DNA of 43,344 bases. It comes from Glycomyces albidus. Its GTDB lineage: Bacteria > Actinomycetota > Actinomycetes > Mycobacteriales > Micromonosporaceae. Below the pieces are notes generated by a model, which worked only from the letters and a program-made list of their open reading frames with translations, ran no database searches and was not told where the DNA came from. Made by a program: the position numbers and the translations under genes. Positions 41,604 through 43,344 of this stretch are shown here, one piece after another. The DNA lies in the NCBI RefSeq assembly GCF_009451885.1, contig NZ_WIAO01000038.1, forward strand, positions 1 through 43,344. Reading direction: 5' to 3'. Numbering within the stretch: the first letter of the stretch is position 1; each line of letters starts with the position of its first letter.

Positions 41604-43344
41604 CCGAAGCAGCCGAGATCGAGAAGGAAGAGTACGGCGAGATCGAGGAGGGCCAGTCCTCCTCGCAGTTCACCGTCGCGCAGAACAGCCTGCTGGTCAA
41701 GCCCTCGTGCGAGACCGGGGACTGCACGTGCAAAGTGGAGGAGCCCGCCGAGGCCGCCTGGGTCAAGCTCATGTCGGCGGTGCCGCAGGCGTCCCAGATC
41801 AACAGCCTCCGGGCCGCCCGCGAGGGCACCATGCTGCTTCCCGAGGGCCAGACCATCCAGAGCATGGTCAAGTCGATCCGGCCCCAGCCGGAGGCCGACT
41901 ACGCCATCGACACGATCCGCGACGCCTGGACCGACTTCTACGAGGAGTTCCGGATCGTCGGCCCCAAGCTCGAGCAGGGCCTCGCGGCGCTCGCCGAGAC
42001 CTGGAAGGGCGAGGACTTCGACGCGTTCGAGGAGCAGGCCGAGACCGTCATCAAGAACTGCCGGACGATCCAGAACGACATCGGCGGCGAGAACGGCGAC
42101 GACGGCGTCATCAAGATCCTCGACACCAAGCAGGCTGAGATCTTCGAGCAGCAGGGCGGCACCGCGTGCGTCTACCCGGCGCCGAAGTTCTTCATGGAGG
42201 GCACGAGCTGCGGCTCGCACCGCATCCACATCCGACCGCCGTTCTTCCGCAACTGCGAGATCCGCGAGAACGACGAGACCAAGGCCGCCTTGGAGCTCGC
42301 CGGGTTCGACCCGACCGTCGTCGACGAGGTGAACGAGGGCCGCCAGCGGACGTACGACATGTGGATCGAGTACGTCAACGCCAACCCCGACTACGAGGAG
42401 AACGGCCTCAAGGGCCAGGCGCTCGCCGAGTCCAAGGCCGACGAGTACGCGACCATGCGCATGGAGTACCTCGGGACACGGGGCTCGAGCCAGCTCGAAG
42501 AGGAGGCGGCGCGGGTCAACGAGGAGGTCACCGAGCGGCACAGCAACGTCGAGGCGCAGGTCACCGATATCGCTCCGGACTCCAAGCCGGGCGAGCAGAC
42601 CACGTTCAACGACGGCCCGGACGCCGACTTCCCGCCCGCGCCGGACCTCGACTCCGGCGGCGGGGGCGGCATGCCCGACCTCGGCGACACCGGCGTGGAC
42701 GGCATGGGCAAACCGGACAACCTCATGAAGCTCGACGACGCGCCCGGCGGCCCGGGCTCGACCGAGGGCTTCAACAGCGCCGGGCTCAACGGCGGCGGGA
42801 ACCCTCCCAGCGGGTACACCGGCGGCTCGGACCTCAGCGCCCTCGACGACGACAACCCGTTCAACCAGGCCCCCGACCCGGACGATCTCAGCGGCGGGTA
42901 CGGGGGCGGGCAGTTCCCGGGCAGCGGCGGCACGCCGCCCGGGGCGATCACCGGCGGCAGCGACCTCAGCCCCTACAACTCCCCCTCCGGTCTCGACCCG
43001 GACGAGGTCAGCGGCGGTCTCGCCGGAGGGGGCGGCGGTCTGAGCGGCCCGCCGCCCGGCGGCATCGGAGGCGGCGGCGGCCTCTCGGGCGGCCTCGGCG
43101 GGGGCGGCGGCAACATCCCGTCCAGCCTGCTTCCGCCGACCGGCATCGGCGGCGGCGGTGGCCTCAAGGGAACCGGGTCGACCGGCGGCAAGAACGGCTA
43201 CACCTCGATCCGCAACGCCGGGCCGGGGAACAAGCCGGGCGGCCTCGGCGGCAAGCCCGGATCGATCACCGGCGGCTCCGGTCTGCGCGGGGGCGGCGGC
43301 GTCCCCGGCGGTGCGGGCGGCGGCTCGGGCCTGAAGGGCGGCGG
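41600..43344 (+). CDS. Long Cys- and Gly-rich T7SS-cluster protein (3' end beyond window)
   Basis: At least 581 aa, from GTG at 41600 to the window edge without a stop. N-terminal part: acidic start, then C-x4-C-x-C (C37, C42, C44; GDCTCK), and a helical region (about 65-185) of WXG/LXG-like length (DTIRDAWTDFYEEFRIVGPKLEQGLAALAETWKGEDFDAFEEQAE). It is followed by a second Cys group (ACVYPAPKFFMEGTSCGSHRIH...FFRNC). From about residue 345 on the sequence becomes Gly/Pro/Asp-rich, with repeated TGGSDLS units and Gly runs. WKGEDFDAFEEQ resembles a WxG turn. It looks like a secreted or surface T7SS substrate with a flexible tail. The family is not recognised; the true C-terminus is unseen. Confidence 0.72.
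   Translation, partial: MTEAAEIEKEEYGEIEEGQSSSQFTVAQNSLLVKPSCETGDCTCKVEEPAEAAWVKLMSAVPQASQINSLRAAREGTMLLPEGQTIQSMVKSIRPQPEADYAIDTIRDAWTDFYEEFRIVGPKLEQGLAALAETWKGEDFDAFEEQAETVIKNCRTIQNDIGGENGDDGVIKILDTKQAEIFEQQGGTACVYPAPKFFMEGTSCGSHRIHIRPPFFRNCEIRENDETKAALELAGFDPTVVDEVNEGRQRTYDMWIEYVNANPDYEENGLKGQALAESKADEYATMRMEYLGTRGSSQLEEEAARVNEEVTERHSNVEAQVTDIAPDSKPGEQTTFNDGPDADFPPAPDLDSGGGGGMPDLGDTGVDGMGKPDNLMKLDDAPGGPGSTEGFNSAGLNGGGNPPSGYTGGSDLSALDDDNPFNQAPDPDDLSGGYGGGQFPGSGGTPPGAITGGSDLSPYNSPSGLDPDEVSGGLAGGGGGLSGPPPGGIGGGGGLSGGLGGGGGNIPSSLLPPTGIGGGGGLKGTGSTGGKNGYTSIRNAGPGNKPGGLGGKPGSITGGSGLRGGGGVPGGAGGGSGLKGG

Overview
The window is very GC-rich actinobacterial DNA. It has a strong G/C third-position bias, many GTG and TTG starts, short ATGA/GTGA gene overlaps, Tat and lipoprotein signals, and WXG100/EspC/YbaB-type type VII secretion (T7SS) genes. 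The gene content would fit a Glycomycetales or similar filamentous actinomycete, but I cannot name the genus. I see no rRNA, tRNA, CRISPR array, transposase or phage gene.

Layout. 203-2932: secreted GH127 beta-L-arabinofuranosidase with a ricin-type lectin tail, behind an operator-bearing promoter. 3126-8452: housekeeping and stress genes, namely DUF2218, a TauE/SafE permease, a GNAT acetyltransferase, a GyrI-like protein, an RlaP-type nucleotidyltransferase, an ECF sigma cassette and an alpha/beta hydrolase. 8636-12176: large-subunit catalase and DAHP synthase. The latter is preceded by an unannotated 22-residue leader peptide with Trp, Tyr and Phe codons and an attenuator-like hairpin. 12703-21361: secreted tripeptidyl-aminopeptidase-like hydrolase, GH15 enzyme, AidB-like acyl-CoA dehydrogenase, a membrane protein, a lipoprotein, an AraC regulator and a methyltransferase.

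21547-25399: a T7SS polymorphic-toxin locus (YbaB protein, EspC-like protein, WXG protein with membrane helices, separate nuclease-like toxin gene, three consecutive candidate immunity genes of SUKH type). 25405-30599: DUF4395, DUF2017-ClpS, a cupin XRE regulator divergent from an EamA transporter across an operator array, and a GT-B/GT9 glycosyltransferase pair.

30888-36562: a sugar-uptake operon (solute-binding lipoprotein, two permeases, GH1-like glycosidase) controlled by an adjacent LacI regulator. The operator TACAACGTTGTA occurs at the operon promoter and again 145 bp upstream, with a variant in front of lacI. No ATPase gene is present, so a shared MsiK-type ATPase is likely. 36639-37932: a PP2C-like phosphatase, a small membrane protein and a TetR C-terminal remnant.

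38209-43344: a second T7SS-type cluster (two-part YbaB-like protein, small helical protein, WXG-like membrane protein, second small helical protein, lipoprotein, and a long Cys- and Gly-rich protein running off the edge). Its first three genes repeat the order and architecture of the toxin locus. No EccB/C/D/E or mycosin gene is visible, so both clusters must use machinery encoded elsewhere.
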